A DNA stretch of 32,451 nucleotides, from NCBI GenBank assembly GCA_023450615.1, contig JAEXGT010000025.1, forward strand, positions 1-32,451, in the 5' to 3' direction. The translations under genes and the position numbers were made by a program. The DNA is from Pseudomonadota bacterium. Its GTDB lineage: Bacteria; Pseudomonadota; Alphaproteobacteria; Rhizobiales; Beijerinckiaceae. This document shows positions 9,754-17,286 of the stretch, one piece after another; within the stretch, counting starts at the first letter, position 1; every line of letters starts with the position of its first letter. Under the pieces are notes generated by a model. That model saw only the letters and a program-made list of their open reading frames with translations. It did not search any database and was not told where the DNA came from.

Positions 9754-10524
9754 ATGACGATCCGCGGCGCCATTTGGCAGTTTCCCGTTTCGCTGGATAT
9801 TCAGTCGCACCTGAAAGCCATCATCCGTGGCCTACAAGCTGCGAAACCTGAAACGCTTTTGGTCATGCCCGAGGGCGCGATCTCCGGCTACGCGCCTGAG
9901 CAAGATCTTGTCAGCAAGCTCGATCCAGGCGCCATCGAGCGGGCCATCGACACAGTCCGCAACGAAGTCAAAGCGCGAGGGGTTCACCTCGTCGTCGGCA
10001 CCTGCCTTCATGATGGAGGGGCGTGGCGAAACAGCTCGCTTTATATCCGGCCCGATGGAACAATCAGCCGGTATGACAAGCTGAACCTCGCCATGAGCGA
10101 ACGCGGCTCGTTCATGCCAGGAAACGAACTCACTGTCTTTGCCACCCGCATCGGCGGGCGCGACACCGTCCTAGGCATACAGATGTGCCGCGAGATCAAG
10201 TATCCCGAGCAATGGGCGGGTGTGGCGCAGAAAGGCGCGGCAGTGATTGCTTTCCTCAACAACGCCGTGGGCGATGAGAGCATCTCGCCCATCTGGAAGA
10301 GCCACCTCGTCAGCCGCGCAGCAGAAACGCAACGCTTCATCTTGGCTGCCAACAATGCGGCTCCGGATCAGAAATGTCCTTCTATGATCATTTCTCCGAG
10401 CGGCCAGATTTTGGCGGATCTCGATCCGGGGCCAGAGCATGGAGCGTGTTGCGAACTTGATCTGCCCCTGGTGTCCGATTGGATTCTCGGTCAGCGCCGA
10501 AACGATCTCTTTAGGGTAACCTAG
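9754..10524 (+). CDS. Carbon-nitrogen hydrolase (nitrilase superfamily)
   Basis: The product has 256 residues from the ATG at 9754 (MTIRGAIWQFPV). The superfamily triad is visible: Glu40 in MPEGAISGY, Lys109 in RYDKLNL and Cys145 in QMCREIKYPE. It therefore should hydrolyse an amide or nitrile through a cysteine acyl-enzyme; the substrate is unknown. The ATG at 9709 would add 15 residues (MRFYIVMVSLEGPLR) that do not look like the family and whose codons overlap a 12-bp inverted repeat. GGAAGGA nine to ten bases before 9754 supports the shorter form. The stop codon is only two bases from the convergent stop of the NDUFAF6-like gene, leaving no room for a separate terminator. Confidence 0.9.
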   Translation: MTIRGAIWQFPVSLDIQSHLKAIIRGLQAAKPETLLVMPEGAISGYAPEQDLVSKLDPGAIERAIDTVRNEVKARGVHLVVGTCLHDGGAWRNSSLYIRPDGTISRYDKLNLAMSERGSFMPGNELTVFATRIGGRDTVLGIQMCREIKYPEQWAGVAQKGAAVIAFLNNAVGDESISPIWKSHLVSRAAETQRFILAANNAAPDQKCPSMIISPSGQILADLDPGPEHGACCELDLPLVSDWILGQRRNDLFRVT

Positions 10525-10526
10525 AT

Positions 10527-11369
10527 TTAAAACGGCCCGCGCCAGAGCGCCCAGATCTTGCGCCATTGCGGGAGATCGACCGGCGTATGCAGCGGGTCGT
10601 AATCGCGCGTCTCCATCGCTTTCAGATAAGGCTCCACTAAGGCCACCGGACGGAAGGCAGGCTCCGCCGTTGTTGGGATCGTGGAGCGCAAGGTCCGCGC
10701 CTGATCGACATGGCGACGGGCCATGGCGCGCATGTCGGCAAGGACGCCCTTGAGCCCCGGCCCGCCGCGCCCGGTCACGATGTCGTCGCGCACGACGCCA
10801 TGTTGCGCCAGGATATCGACCGGTATGTAGAGCTGCCCCTGACGCGCATGGATCGGGAAAGCGCGCAGCAGGCCGGTGATCGCATAGGCCACGCCCGCAT
10901 GGCCCGCGGCATCCGCTGTGCTGGGATCCTTGCCGTCGTTGAGGATGATGCCGGAGAGCTGGATGAGGCTCGATGAGGTCTCGCCGCAATAACCCTCGAG
11001 GTCGTTCAAGCTCGGCATGGGATCGTCGTAGAGATCGAACATGCGTGCATCGATCAGGTCGACAAGAGACTGCCGGGGCAGGCGGAACTTGACGATGGTG
11101 TCGTCGAGCGCGGCGGCGACGGGATTAGCCCGCACATCGCCCCTCGCCTCGCCCTGCAACGCATCGCGCCACCATTGCAGGCGGATCTCGCCGAGCATGG
11201 GCTCGCGCACGGATTCCCGCACGCGCGCGATCTCGAAATTGAAGGCGTAGAGCGCGTGGAGATAAGGCCGCTTGTCGGCAGGTGCGAGAAGGCTCGCGAA
11301 ATAGCGGTCGGGATCGGCCTCGCGCACGAGTTCGGCGCAATGGGCGAAGTTGGATTGAGGTTCCGCCAT
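10527..11369 (-). CDS. Squalene/phytoene synthase-fold protein, NDUFAF6-like
   Basis: This 280-residue protein has the fold of head-to-head prenyl synthases, but the first aspartate-rich motif is gone: LYAFNFEIARVRESVREP occupies the place of the catalytic DDxxD-type helix. That segment, followed by MLGEIRLQWWRDAL, is characteristic of the mitochondrial complex I assembly factor NDUFAF6 (C8orf38) and its bacterial relatives. YCGETSSSLIQL marks the second motif, also without the aspartates. A carotenoid or hopanoid enzyme is therefore unlikely. It is the last gene of the yajC-secD-secF-Mth938 run, starting one base after the stop of the Mth938-like gene. A role in assembling a membrane respiratory complex is inferred from the eukaryotic homologue. 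Confidence 0.85.
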   Translation of the reverse strand: MAEPQSNFAHCAELVREADPDRYFASLLAPADKRPYLHALYAFNFEIARVRESVREPMLGEIRLQWWRDALQGEARGDVRANPVAAALDDTIVKFRLPRQSLVDLIDARMFDLYDDPMPSLNDLEGYCGETSSSLIQLSGIILNDGKDPSTADAAGHAGVAYAITGLLRAFPIHARQGQLYIPVDILAQHGVVRDDIVTGRGGPGLKGVLADMRAMARRHVDQARTLRSTIPTTAEPAFRPVALVEPYLKAMETRDYDPLHTPVDLPQWRKIWALWRGPF

Positions 11370-11370
11370 G

Positions 11371-11757
11371 CTATGCGACGGCGATGAGAGCAGCGGCGAC
11401 CTTCCGGTTCTCCGCCAGCAGAATGTTGTAGGTGCGCGCGGCGGCTCCGGTCTGCATCACGTCGAGGCCGATACCGGCCTCGCGGAAGCGCTCCCGTAAG
11501 CTCGCCGGAATGGCGGCCACATCGACGCCCGTGCCGATGAGCAGAAGCTCGATCTCATCGGCCTCGGCGAAGACAGGTTCCAGCACCTCGTCCGTCAGTT
11601 CCTTGATGGAACTGAGAGGCCACGCCTTGATGCCCGACGGCAGCGTGAGGATCGAGCCGCGATGGGACATATCCGCGAAGCGGAAGCCGCCGTTGCCATA
11701 GGCATCGATGGGGTAGCGTCCGGGGACGAAACCGTCATACAGGCGGCCACCGCTCAT
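11371..11757 (-). CDS. Mth938-like domain protein, NDUFAF3-like (DUF498)
   Basis: This is a 128-residue protein with one Mth938-like alpha/beta domain covering most of its length. Marker segments are IDAYGNGGFRFADMSHRGSILTLP, IELLLIGTGVD and QTGAAARTYNILLAENRKVAAALI. The human relative NDUFAF3 (C3orf60) helps assemble NADH dehydrogenase, and alphaproteobacterial homologues are known to lie next to secD/secF as here. It starts four bases after secF and ends one base before the NDUFAF6-like gene, so all three are probably co-translated. No catalytic residues are evident, so a binding or scaffold role is likely. Confidence 0.88.
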   Translation of the reverse strand: MSGGRLYDGFVPGRYPIDAYGNGGFRFADMSHRGSILTLPSGIKAWPLSSIKELTDEVLEPVFAEADEIELLLIGTGVDVAAIPASLRERFREAGIGLDVMQTGAAARTYNILLAENRKVAAALIAVA

Positions 11758-11761
11758 GGTC

Positions 11762-12700
11762 TTACTCCGCTGCTGCGGCCTTGCCCTCCGGCACCTTCAC
11801 GCTCTCCGATCCGCGCAGGCCGATATAGATCAGCATGGGCGAGGAGATGCAGATTGCCGAATACGTACAGATCACCACGCCGTAGAGCATGACCTGGGCA
11901 AAGCCCTGGATCGCCTGACCGCCGAAGAGCACGAGAGCCAGCAGCGACAGAGCCGTAGTCGCCGCCGTCATGATCGTGCGGGACATGGTGTGGTTGATCG
12001 ACAGGTTCAACAGCTCTTCCGCCGGCATGGTCTTGTAACGGCGCATGAGTTCGCGGGTCCGGTCGAACACCACCACCGTCTCGTTGAGCGAATAGCCCAC
12101 GATGGTGAGGATCGCCGCAATCGACGTCATGTTGAACTCGTGACGGGTGATCACGAAGAAGCCGATGGTGAGCACGATGTCGTGGAGCGTGCCGATGATC
12201 GAGGCCACCGCCAGCTCACGCTCGAAGCGGAACCAGAGATAGAACAGAACCGCGAGCACGGAGAGAACGATGCCGATGGTGCCGGACTGCACAAGCTCGC
12301 CCGACACGCGCGGACCCACCGTTTCGACACGGCGGAAATCGTACTCGTTGCTGAAGGTGTCGCGCGCCTTCAGCACCACGGCCGCCTGCCCGGCCTCGCC
12401 GCCCGGCTGCGTCGGGAAACGCAGCGACACCTCGCCCGCCGTGCCGAATTCCTGCACCTCCACCTCGCCGAAGCCGAAGCCTTCGGCGGTCTGGCGGATC
12501 TGGGCGACATTGGCCTGGCCGGACTTGGCTTGGATCTCCATGAGCGTGCCGCCCGTGAAGTCGATACCGAAGTTCAGGCCGACAGTCATCAGCATGATCG
12601 CCGTGGCGATGGAGATCAACGCCGACAGCGGGAACGAGAAGCGCCGGAGGCGCATGAAGTCGAAATGGGAGTTTTCGGGCCAGAGGCGAATGAGGCGCAC
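11762..12700 (-). CDS. secF: Protein translocase subunit SecF
   Basis: SecF is the RND-like partner of SecD and uses the proton gradient to help pull exported proteins from SecYEG. The product has 312 residues with six expected membrane helices, an N-terminal helix after RLRRFSFPLS, a periplasmic domain, and the hallmark segment VGYSLNETVVVFDRTREL. Two GTG starts compete. The one at 12709 lies inside the AAGGAG ribosome site itself, while the one at 12700 (MRLIRLWPENSHFDF) is eight bases after GGAG and is chosen. The gap to secD is about a dozen bases, so coupling with secD is expected. Confidence 0.94.
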   Translation of the reverse strand: MRLIRLWPENSHFDFMRLRRFSFPLSALISIATAIMLMTVGLNFGIDFTGGTLMEIQAKSGQANVAQIRQTAEGFGFGEVEVQEFGTAGEVSLRFPTQPGGEAGQAAVVLKARDTFSNEYDFRRVETVGPRVSGELVQSGTIGIVLSVLAVLFYLWFRFERELAVASIIGTLHDIVLTIGFFVITRHEFNMTSIAAILTIVGYSLNETVVVFDRTRELMRRYKTMPAEELLNLSINHTMSRTIMTAATTALSLLALVLFGGQAIQGFAQVMLYGVVICTYSAICISSPMLIYIGLRGSESVKVPEGKAAAAE

Positions 12701-12712
12701 GATACTCACTCC

Positions 12713-14320
12713 TTAGAACGGAAGGACTTTGGGACGCGTCCACTGATACCAGAGCGCAATCATCATGCGCGTCAGGGTCACAGCGGTGAGAACCGTGGTC
12801 AGGATGCCGAGGATAAACACGACCGCAAAGCCGCGCACGGGGCCGGAGCCGAGGAAGAACAGGATCACGGCGGCAATCGCCATGGTGCTGTTGGAATCCA
12901 CGATGGTCGCGAAGGCGCGGTCGAAACCGGCCTGAATGCCGGAGACGATGGAACGGCCTGCCTTCACCTCCTCGCGAATGCGCTCATAGATCAGCACGTT
13001 CGAGTCCACCGCCGTACCGATGGTGAGCACGATGCCCGCGATGCCCGGAAGCGTCAGGGTTGCCTCCAGCACCGACATGAGGCCGAAGATCAGGCCCACA
13101 TGGACGAGCAGCGCGATGTTGGCGATGAGGCCGAACACGCCGTAAGTGGCGAACATGAAGATGATGACGAAGATGCCGGCCACATAGGTCGCCATCTTGC
13201 CCGCTTCGATGGAGTCGCGGCCAAGGCCCGGGCCCACGGTCCGTTCTTCAACGATCGTGAGCTTGGCGGGCAGCGCGCCGGAGCGCAGCAGCACGGCGAG
13301 GTTGTTCACCTGCTCGATGGTGAAGCTGCCCGAGATCTGGCCCGAGCCGCCTGTGATCGGCGACTGAATCGTGGGTGCGGAGATCACCTCGTTGTCGAGA
13401 ACGATAGCGAGCTGACGGCCCAGGTTCTCCGTCGTCGCCTGTCCAAAGCGCTGCGCGCCACGGATGTTGAAGCGGAAATTGACGATGGGCTGGTTGGTCT
13501 GCGTATCGAAGGCCGCCTGAGCATCCGTCAGGTCGCCGCCTTCGGCAATCACGCGGCGTTCGACGGGAACACGCTGGCCGCCCGCCTCGCGCATGGGGAG
13601 CATGTCCACATCCGTCGCGCCAGCCTGGGCCAGCAGACGGAACTCAAGATTACCGGTCTCGCCGAGCAGCGCCTTCAGTTGCTGCGGGTCCTGCAGTCCG
13701 GGAACCTGGACGAGAACGCGGTCCGCACCCTGACGCTGGATGCTGGGTTCCACTGTCCCGGTAGCGTCGATACGGCGGCGGATGACCTCGATGGACTGGT
13801 CCACGGCGCGGCGGACGCGCTCATTGATGCCCGCATCCGTCAGGGTCAGCGAGATCACGCCGTCAGGCATCTCGTTGATGACGATGTTGGCGTTGCCGGT
13901 CTGGCCAAGCACGGCATTGCCCGTAGGCTGCGCGAGCTCGCGCAGACGCGGCATCAGGCGCTCGCGGTCCGCAGCGTTCGGCACACGGATCTGCACGCCG
14001 CGCTGGATCGTCTGAATGCCGTTCTGGGAGGAGACGCGGGTATCGCGCAGGATGCGGCGCACGTCGTCGCGCAGAAGGGTGATCTGACCGCGCACCAAGT
14101 CCGCCTCGTCCACCTGGAGGAGAACGTGGGAACCGCCCTGCAGGTCGAGGCCGAGTACGATGGCGCGGGAAGGCACGAGCCACGATGGCACCCAGCTCGG
14201 AACAGCGGCTAGATACGCCTTGCGCTGCTCGGGCGACATCGCGCTCGGAACTGCCAGCAGCAGGCCGATGATGATGATCGCCAGGGTGGAGATGATCTTC
14301 GACTTCGAGAAGCGCAGCAT
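12713..14320 (-). CDS. secD: Protein translocase subunit SecD
   Basis: SecD has 535 residues from the ATG at 14320 (MLRFSKSKIISTLAII), a typical N-terminus. A TTG at 14341 could add seven residues but is less likely. The layout is an N-terminal helix, a large periplasmic domain (P1 head and base; for example GLDLQGGSHVLLQVD), then five helices containing GTAVDSNVLIYERIREE, the RND motif of SecD. It works with SecF and YajC on the periplasmic side of SecYEG. It is separated from yajC by two strong hairpins, which may adjust the relative amounts of YajC and SecDF. Confidence 0.96.
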   Translation of the reverse strand: MLRFSKSKIISTLAIIIIGLLLAVPSAMSPEQRKAYLAAVPSWVPSWLVPSRAIVLGLDLQGGSHVLLQVDEADLVRGQITLLRDDVRRILRDTRVSSQNGIQTIQRGVQIRVPNAADRERLMPRLRELAQPTGNAVLGQTGNANIVINEMPDGVISLTLTDAGINERVRRAVDQSIEVIRRRIDATGTVEPSIQRQGADRVLVQVPGLQDPQQLKALLGETGNLEFRLLAQAGATDVDMLPMREAGGQRVPVERRVIAEGGDLTDAQAAFDTQTNQPIVNFRFNIRGAQRFGQATTENLGRQLAIVLDNEVISAPTIQSPITGGSGQISGSFTIEQVNNLAVLLRSGALPAKLTIVEERTVGPGLGRDSIEAGKMATYVAGIFVIIFMFATYGVFGLIANIALLVHVGLIFGLMSVLEATLTLPGIAGIVLTIGTAVDSNVLIYERIREEVKAGRSIVSGIQAGFDRAFATIVDSNSTMAIAAVILFFLGSGPVRGFAVVFILGILTTVLTAVTLTRMMIALWYQWTRPKVLPF

Positions 14321-14345
14321 CGTCCGCTCAACCTTTCTCAAACAC

Positions 14346-14400
14346 TTCGCCGCACATGCTGTGCGGCGAACCGGCCCTCAAGGGTTTCCCCGAGGGCCGG
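14346..14400 (-). other. Two tandem strong hairpins in the yajC-secD spacer
   Basis: TTCGCCGCACA (14346-14356) pairs perfectly with TGTGCGGCGAA (14360-14370) around a three-base loop. Next to it CCGGCCCTC (14371-14379) pairs with GAGGGCCGG (14392-14400). Neither is followed by a T-tract on the minus strand, so they look like mRNA-stability or attenuation elements rather than full terminators. Confidence 0.6.
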
Positions 14401-14409
14401 TCATGATTT

Positions 14410-14745
14410 TTACGCCTTCACCGGCTCGCTCTTGGAGCGGACCTCGGAGATCATGGCGCGAGCCACCTTCACCTTCACGTTATCGGCGATCTCTACCTCG
14501 ACGTCCGTCGAATCCTCGGCCACCTTCGTGACCTTGCCGATGATGCCGCCGGAGGTGACGACCGTGTCGCCGCGGCGCACATTCTTGATCATCTCCTGGT
14601 GGGCCTTCACCCGGCGCTGCTGCGGACGGATGATGAGGAACCACATGATCACGAAGATCAGGATGAACGGGACGAACTGGATGATGGCATCCATTCCGCC
14701 CCCGGCAGCGGGGGCCCCTTGTGCGAAAGCAGGTGAAATGAACAA
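14410..14745 (-). CDS. yajC: Preprotein translocase subunit YajC
   Basis: This small single-span membrane protein of the SecDF-YajC complex has 111 residues when started at TTG 14745. It reads FISPAFAQ, then a hydrophobic helix (FVPFILIFVIMWFLIIRPQQRR), then the cytoplasmic YajC fold with GDTVVTSGGIIGKV. The start is a judgement. An ATG at 14757 gives four extra residues (MESR) but has no ribosome site. The TTG has TGGAG six bases upstream and reproduces the N-terminus usual in relatives (MFI-PAFAQ). It is the first gene of the run yajC-secD-secF-Mth938-NDUFAF6-like. Confidence 0.93.
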   Translation of the reverse strand: MFISPAFAQGAPAAGGGMDAIIQFVPFILIFVIMWFLIIRPQQRRVKAHQEMIKNVRRGDTVVTSGGIIGKVTKVAEDSTDVEVEIADNVKVKVARAMISEVRSKSEPVKA

Positions 14746-14962
14746 GCGGCTCTCCATGGATAAAGGCGCGAGGCAGGCATCGTTGAGGGCCCACCCGCGC
14801 CAGACGGGATTAGAAGTGGGCGGACTATACCCATCGACTCCGTGAAATCAATGAAGTTAGAGGCCTTTCCCAAAGCTCCTTCTGGAACAAAAGCCGCTCT
14901 TTGATAGACCGGAGGCCAGTTTTTACGGTAAGCACGGCTTCCTCACCGTTTCTTGAAGCCGG

Positions 14963-15844
14963 ATGCCCATGCCCACCGACCTCACCTCCCCCGAATCCAC
15001 GGCTCTCCTCAAGCGTATCGCCGATGCCCTGGAGCGGCTGGCCCCCGCAGGCTCCCCCCAGGCCGACTTCGCGGCGGCGGACGCCTTCGTCTGGCATGCG
15101 GCGGGGCGTCGCCTCGCTCCCGTCCTGAAGGTGAACCGGGTCGAGATGACGCTGCTGCGGGGCATCGACCGGGTCCGCGACCAGCTCGCCGAGAATACGG
15201 GGCGCTTCGCAAGGGGCCTGCCCGCCAACAACGCCCTGCTCTGGGGCGCTAGGGGCATGGGCAAGTCTTCCCTGGTGAAGGCGGTCCATGCGGAGATCAA
15301 CGCCACGAAGGCTCCCGACGCCCGCCCCCTCAAGCTCATCGAGATCCACCGGGAGGACATCGAGACCCTGCCTGACCTCATGGGCCTCCTGCGCGCCGAC
15401 CCGCACCGCTTCATCGTCTTCTGCGACGATCTCTCCTTCGATGCGGACGATACCTCCTACAAGTCCCTGAAGGCGGTGCTCGAGGGCGGCATCGAAGGCC
15501 GCCCGGACAACGTGATCTTCTATGCCACGTCGAACCGCCGCCACCTGCTGCCCCGCGACATGATGGACAATGAGCGCTCCACGGCCATCAACCCGGGCGA
15601 GGCCATCGAAGAGAAGGTATCCCTCTCCGACCGCTTCGGGCTCTGGCTCGGCTTCCACAAATGCAGCCAGGACGAATATCTCGACATGATCTTCGGCTAT
15701 GTGGATCATCTGGGGCTCGACGGCGACCGCGACACCATTCGCGCCGAGGCGCTCGAATGGGCGACCACGCGAGGCGCGCGCTCGGGCCGCACGGCTTGGC
15801 AGTTCATCCAGGATCTGGCGGGACGTCTGGGCAAAGCGATTTAA
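14963..15844 (+). CDS. DUF815 family AAA+ ATPase
   Basis: The product has 293 residues. The Walker A GARGMGKS lies at 95-102, Walker B RFIVFCDDLSF at about 149-159, and a sensor-like FYATSNRRHLLPRDM follows, then EKVSLSDRFGLWLGF typical of DUF815 proteins. The N-terminal ~90 residues are helical (LLKRIADALERLAP). Family members are widespread in Proteobacteria and resemble DnaA/IstB-type AAA+ loaders, but their cellular role is not established. A second ATG at 14969 would shorten it by two residues. It is divergent from yajC across 205-217 bases that hold both promoters, none of which I can place firmly. Confidence 0.9.
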   Translation: MPMPTDLTSPESTALLKRIADALERLAPAGSPQADFAAADAFVWHAAGRRLAPVLKVNRVEMTLLRGIDRVRDQLAENTGRFARGLPANNALLWGARGMGKSSLVKAVHAEINATKAPDARPLKLIEIHREDIETLPDLMGLLRADPHRFIVFCDDLSFDADDTSYKSLKAVLEGGIEGRPDNVIFYATSNRRHLLPRDMMDNERSTAINPGEAIEEKVSLSDRFGLWLGFHKCSQDEYLDMIFGYVDHLGLDGDRDTIRAEALEWATTRGARSGRTAWQFIQDLAGRLGKAI

Positions 15845-15902
15845 TGGCTCAGGCCCTCGGCCCAACTCCCTCACCGCATTCTGAGAGCTCTGCTCCACCC
15901 TC

Positions 15903-16013
15903 CACCCTCAATCCTGAGGAGCAGCCGTAAGGCTGCGCCTCGAAGGGGGATCCAGTGCGCTCTGAACCATCCTTCGAGACGGTCGCTCACGCGACCTCCT
16001 CAGGATGAGGTTG
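15903..16013. repeat. Intergenic palindromic repeat element
   Basis: The outer arms ATCCTGAGGAG (15911-15921) and CTCCTCAGGAT (15996-16006) are perfect inverted copies, extended by CCTCA/GAGG. The inner arms CTCGAAGG (15939-15946) and CCTTCGAG (15971-15978) pair as well. Each half carries its own small hairpin: AGCCGTAAGGCT (15923-15934) and GGTCGC-TCAC-GCGACC (15981-15996). This general design (CCTCATCCTGAGGAG ... CTCGAAGGATG) is, from memory, a frequent intergenic repeat in Bradyrhizobium/Methylobacterium-type genomes. It fills most of the 274-base gap between the two flanking stop codons. Confidence 0.7.
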
Positions 16014-16118
16014 AGCCAATCGATCGTACAAAAAGACAAAAGGACGGTGGCTGAGCTCCACCGTCCCCTTGCCTGATCAGCTTCGGGTCTCGAAAGCCAA
16101 TCTGAACTCACTGATGCG

Positions 16119-17168
16119 TCAGTCCGCGAGATGCTTCATCGGGTCGACAGGGGTCGCGCCCTTGCGGATCTCGAAATGGAGCTGCGGCGACGTCACGTTG
16201 CCGGTCTGGCCGGAGGTGGCGATCACTTGACCGCGCTTCACCTGCTCGCCGCGCTTCACATTGAGCGAGCCGTTATGGGCGTAAGCCGAGACGAAGCCGT
16301 TGTCGTGGCGAATGAGGACGAGGTTGCCGTAGCCCTTCACTTCGCTGCCGGCGTAGGTCACGGTCCCGGCCTCGGCTGCCTTCACGGGCGTGCCCTCCGG
16401 AACGGCGATATTGATGCCCTCGTTGCCGCCATTCGCGCCGAAGCCGGCGATGACGCGGCCACGGGCGGGCCAGCGGAAGTTACCGGCGGAAAGGCTTGCC
16501 GTCTGCTCGGGCTCGGCTACCGGGGCCTTAGCTTCAGGCTGCGGAGCGGGCGCGGGAGCCGGTGCGGCGGGAACGACCTGCGGCGCAATCGGAGCGGGCT
16601 TCATCGGCTGCGGCTCGACGGCGGCAACCTTCTGAGGCTCGACGGGGCGCGCCGGCGTGACGAGCGGCTCATTGACGGCAGACGCGACCTGCTGGACCGG
16701 AGCGGGCTTGAGCTGAACCGGGGCTGGGGCCTGCATGCCGGGACGAACGCGGCTCGGCGTCAGGGACGGAACGGCCTGCTCGCCCGTAGCCACCTTGGTC
16801 TGATCGACGAAGCGGACCTTAGGCTGCGCGGGAGCGGGAGCCGCAGCGACGGGGCGCGGCTGCTGGACCGGGGCGGAAATGGGAGCCGATGCCATGCGGG
16901 AAGGCTGCGACAGAGGTTGAGCCTGCACCGGGGGAAGCGCCTGCGCATGCACGGACGGGGTCGGAACCGCTGCATAGGACGGAGTAGGCTGGGATGCCAT
17001 GGGCGTGCCGGGCGCAACGCGCTCGCTATTAGCGAAAGGGTTGGCGAAGGGGTTCTCCGCGAACCGCGCGCTGTCGCCGCTGCAGGCCGCCGCCGCAGAA
17101 CCGATCAAACTCACCAGAGCAATCCGCGACACCGCGACCCAATGCCCTGAAACAACACGCATACGCAT
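16119..17168 (-). CDS. LytM/M23-domain lipoprotein, NlpD-like amidase activator
   Basis: This 349-residue protein has an N-terminal signal with lipobox AAAC (Cys29) and a ~200-residue proline/alanine/glutamine-rich linker. Its C-terminal M23 domain runs from NFRWPARGRVIAGFG to LHFEIRKGATPVDPMKHL. The first zinc ligands of active M23 enzymes (HxGxD) are replaced: NEGINIA stands where HKGIDIA is expected. AYAHN and LHFEIR remain. Such degenerate domains (E. coli NlpD and EnvC) activate amidases rather than cut peptidoglycan. No LysM module is visible, unlike E. coli NlpD. It closes the serS-surE-pcm run, the order seen for nlpD in other Proteobacteria. A role in daughter-cell separation is inferred. 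Confidence 0.87.
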   Translation of the reverse strand: MRMRVVSGHWVAVSRIALVSLIGSAAAACSGDSARFAENPFANPFANSERVAPGTPMASQPTPSYAAVPTPSVHAQALPPVQAQPLSQPSRMASAPISAPVQQPRPVAAAPAPAQPKVRFVDQTKVATGEQAVPSLTPSRVRPGMQAPAPVQLKPAPVQQVASAVNEPLVTPARPVEPQKVAAVEPQPMKPAPIAPQVVPAAPAPAPAPQPEAKAPVAEPEQTASLSAGNFRWPARGRVIAGFGANGGNEGINIAVPEGTPVKAAEAGTVTYAGSEVKGYGNLVLIRHDNGFVSAYAHNGSLNVKRGEQVKRGQVIATSGQTGNVTSPQLHFEIRKGATPVDPMKHLAD

Positions 17169-17286
17169 AACTCAAATACCCCAACCGCACGCAACTCGAT
17201 GGGGCCATTAAAACGCTGTTCAGGTTAAGCAACGGTTGACGCCGAGAAAAATGTCGTAACCGTGTCGCGAAATTTTTTGGATTCGA

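Noticed and set aside
10527..11369. Carotenoid or hopanoid synthase reading of the phytoene-synthase-like gene
   Set aside because: The aspartate-rich catalytic motif is missing and no isoprenoid genes are nearby; the NDUFAF6-type sequence fits better.
11756..14212. 818-codon open frame antisense to secF and secD
   Set aside because: It spans two well-defined genes on the other strand, has low-complexity H/D/E/R composition and no ribosome site. It is explained by GC3 bias.
16131..17150. 339-codon antisense frame opposite the nlpD-like gene
   Set aside because: It is a complement of the proline/alanine-rich linker and M23 domain; no independent evidence.
17169..17286. Search for a promoter or CtrA site in the pcm to nlpD-like gap
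   Set aside because: TTAA-like pairs occur but with wrong spacing (about 14 bases); no convincing element found.
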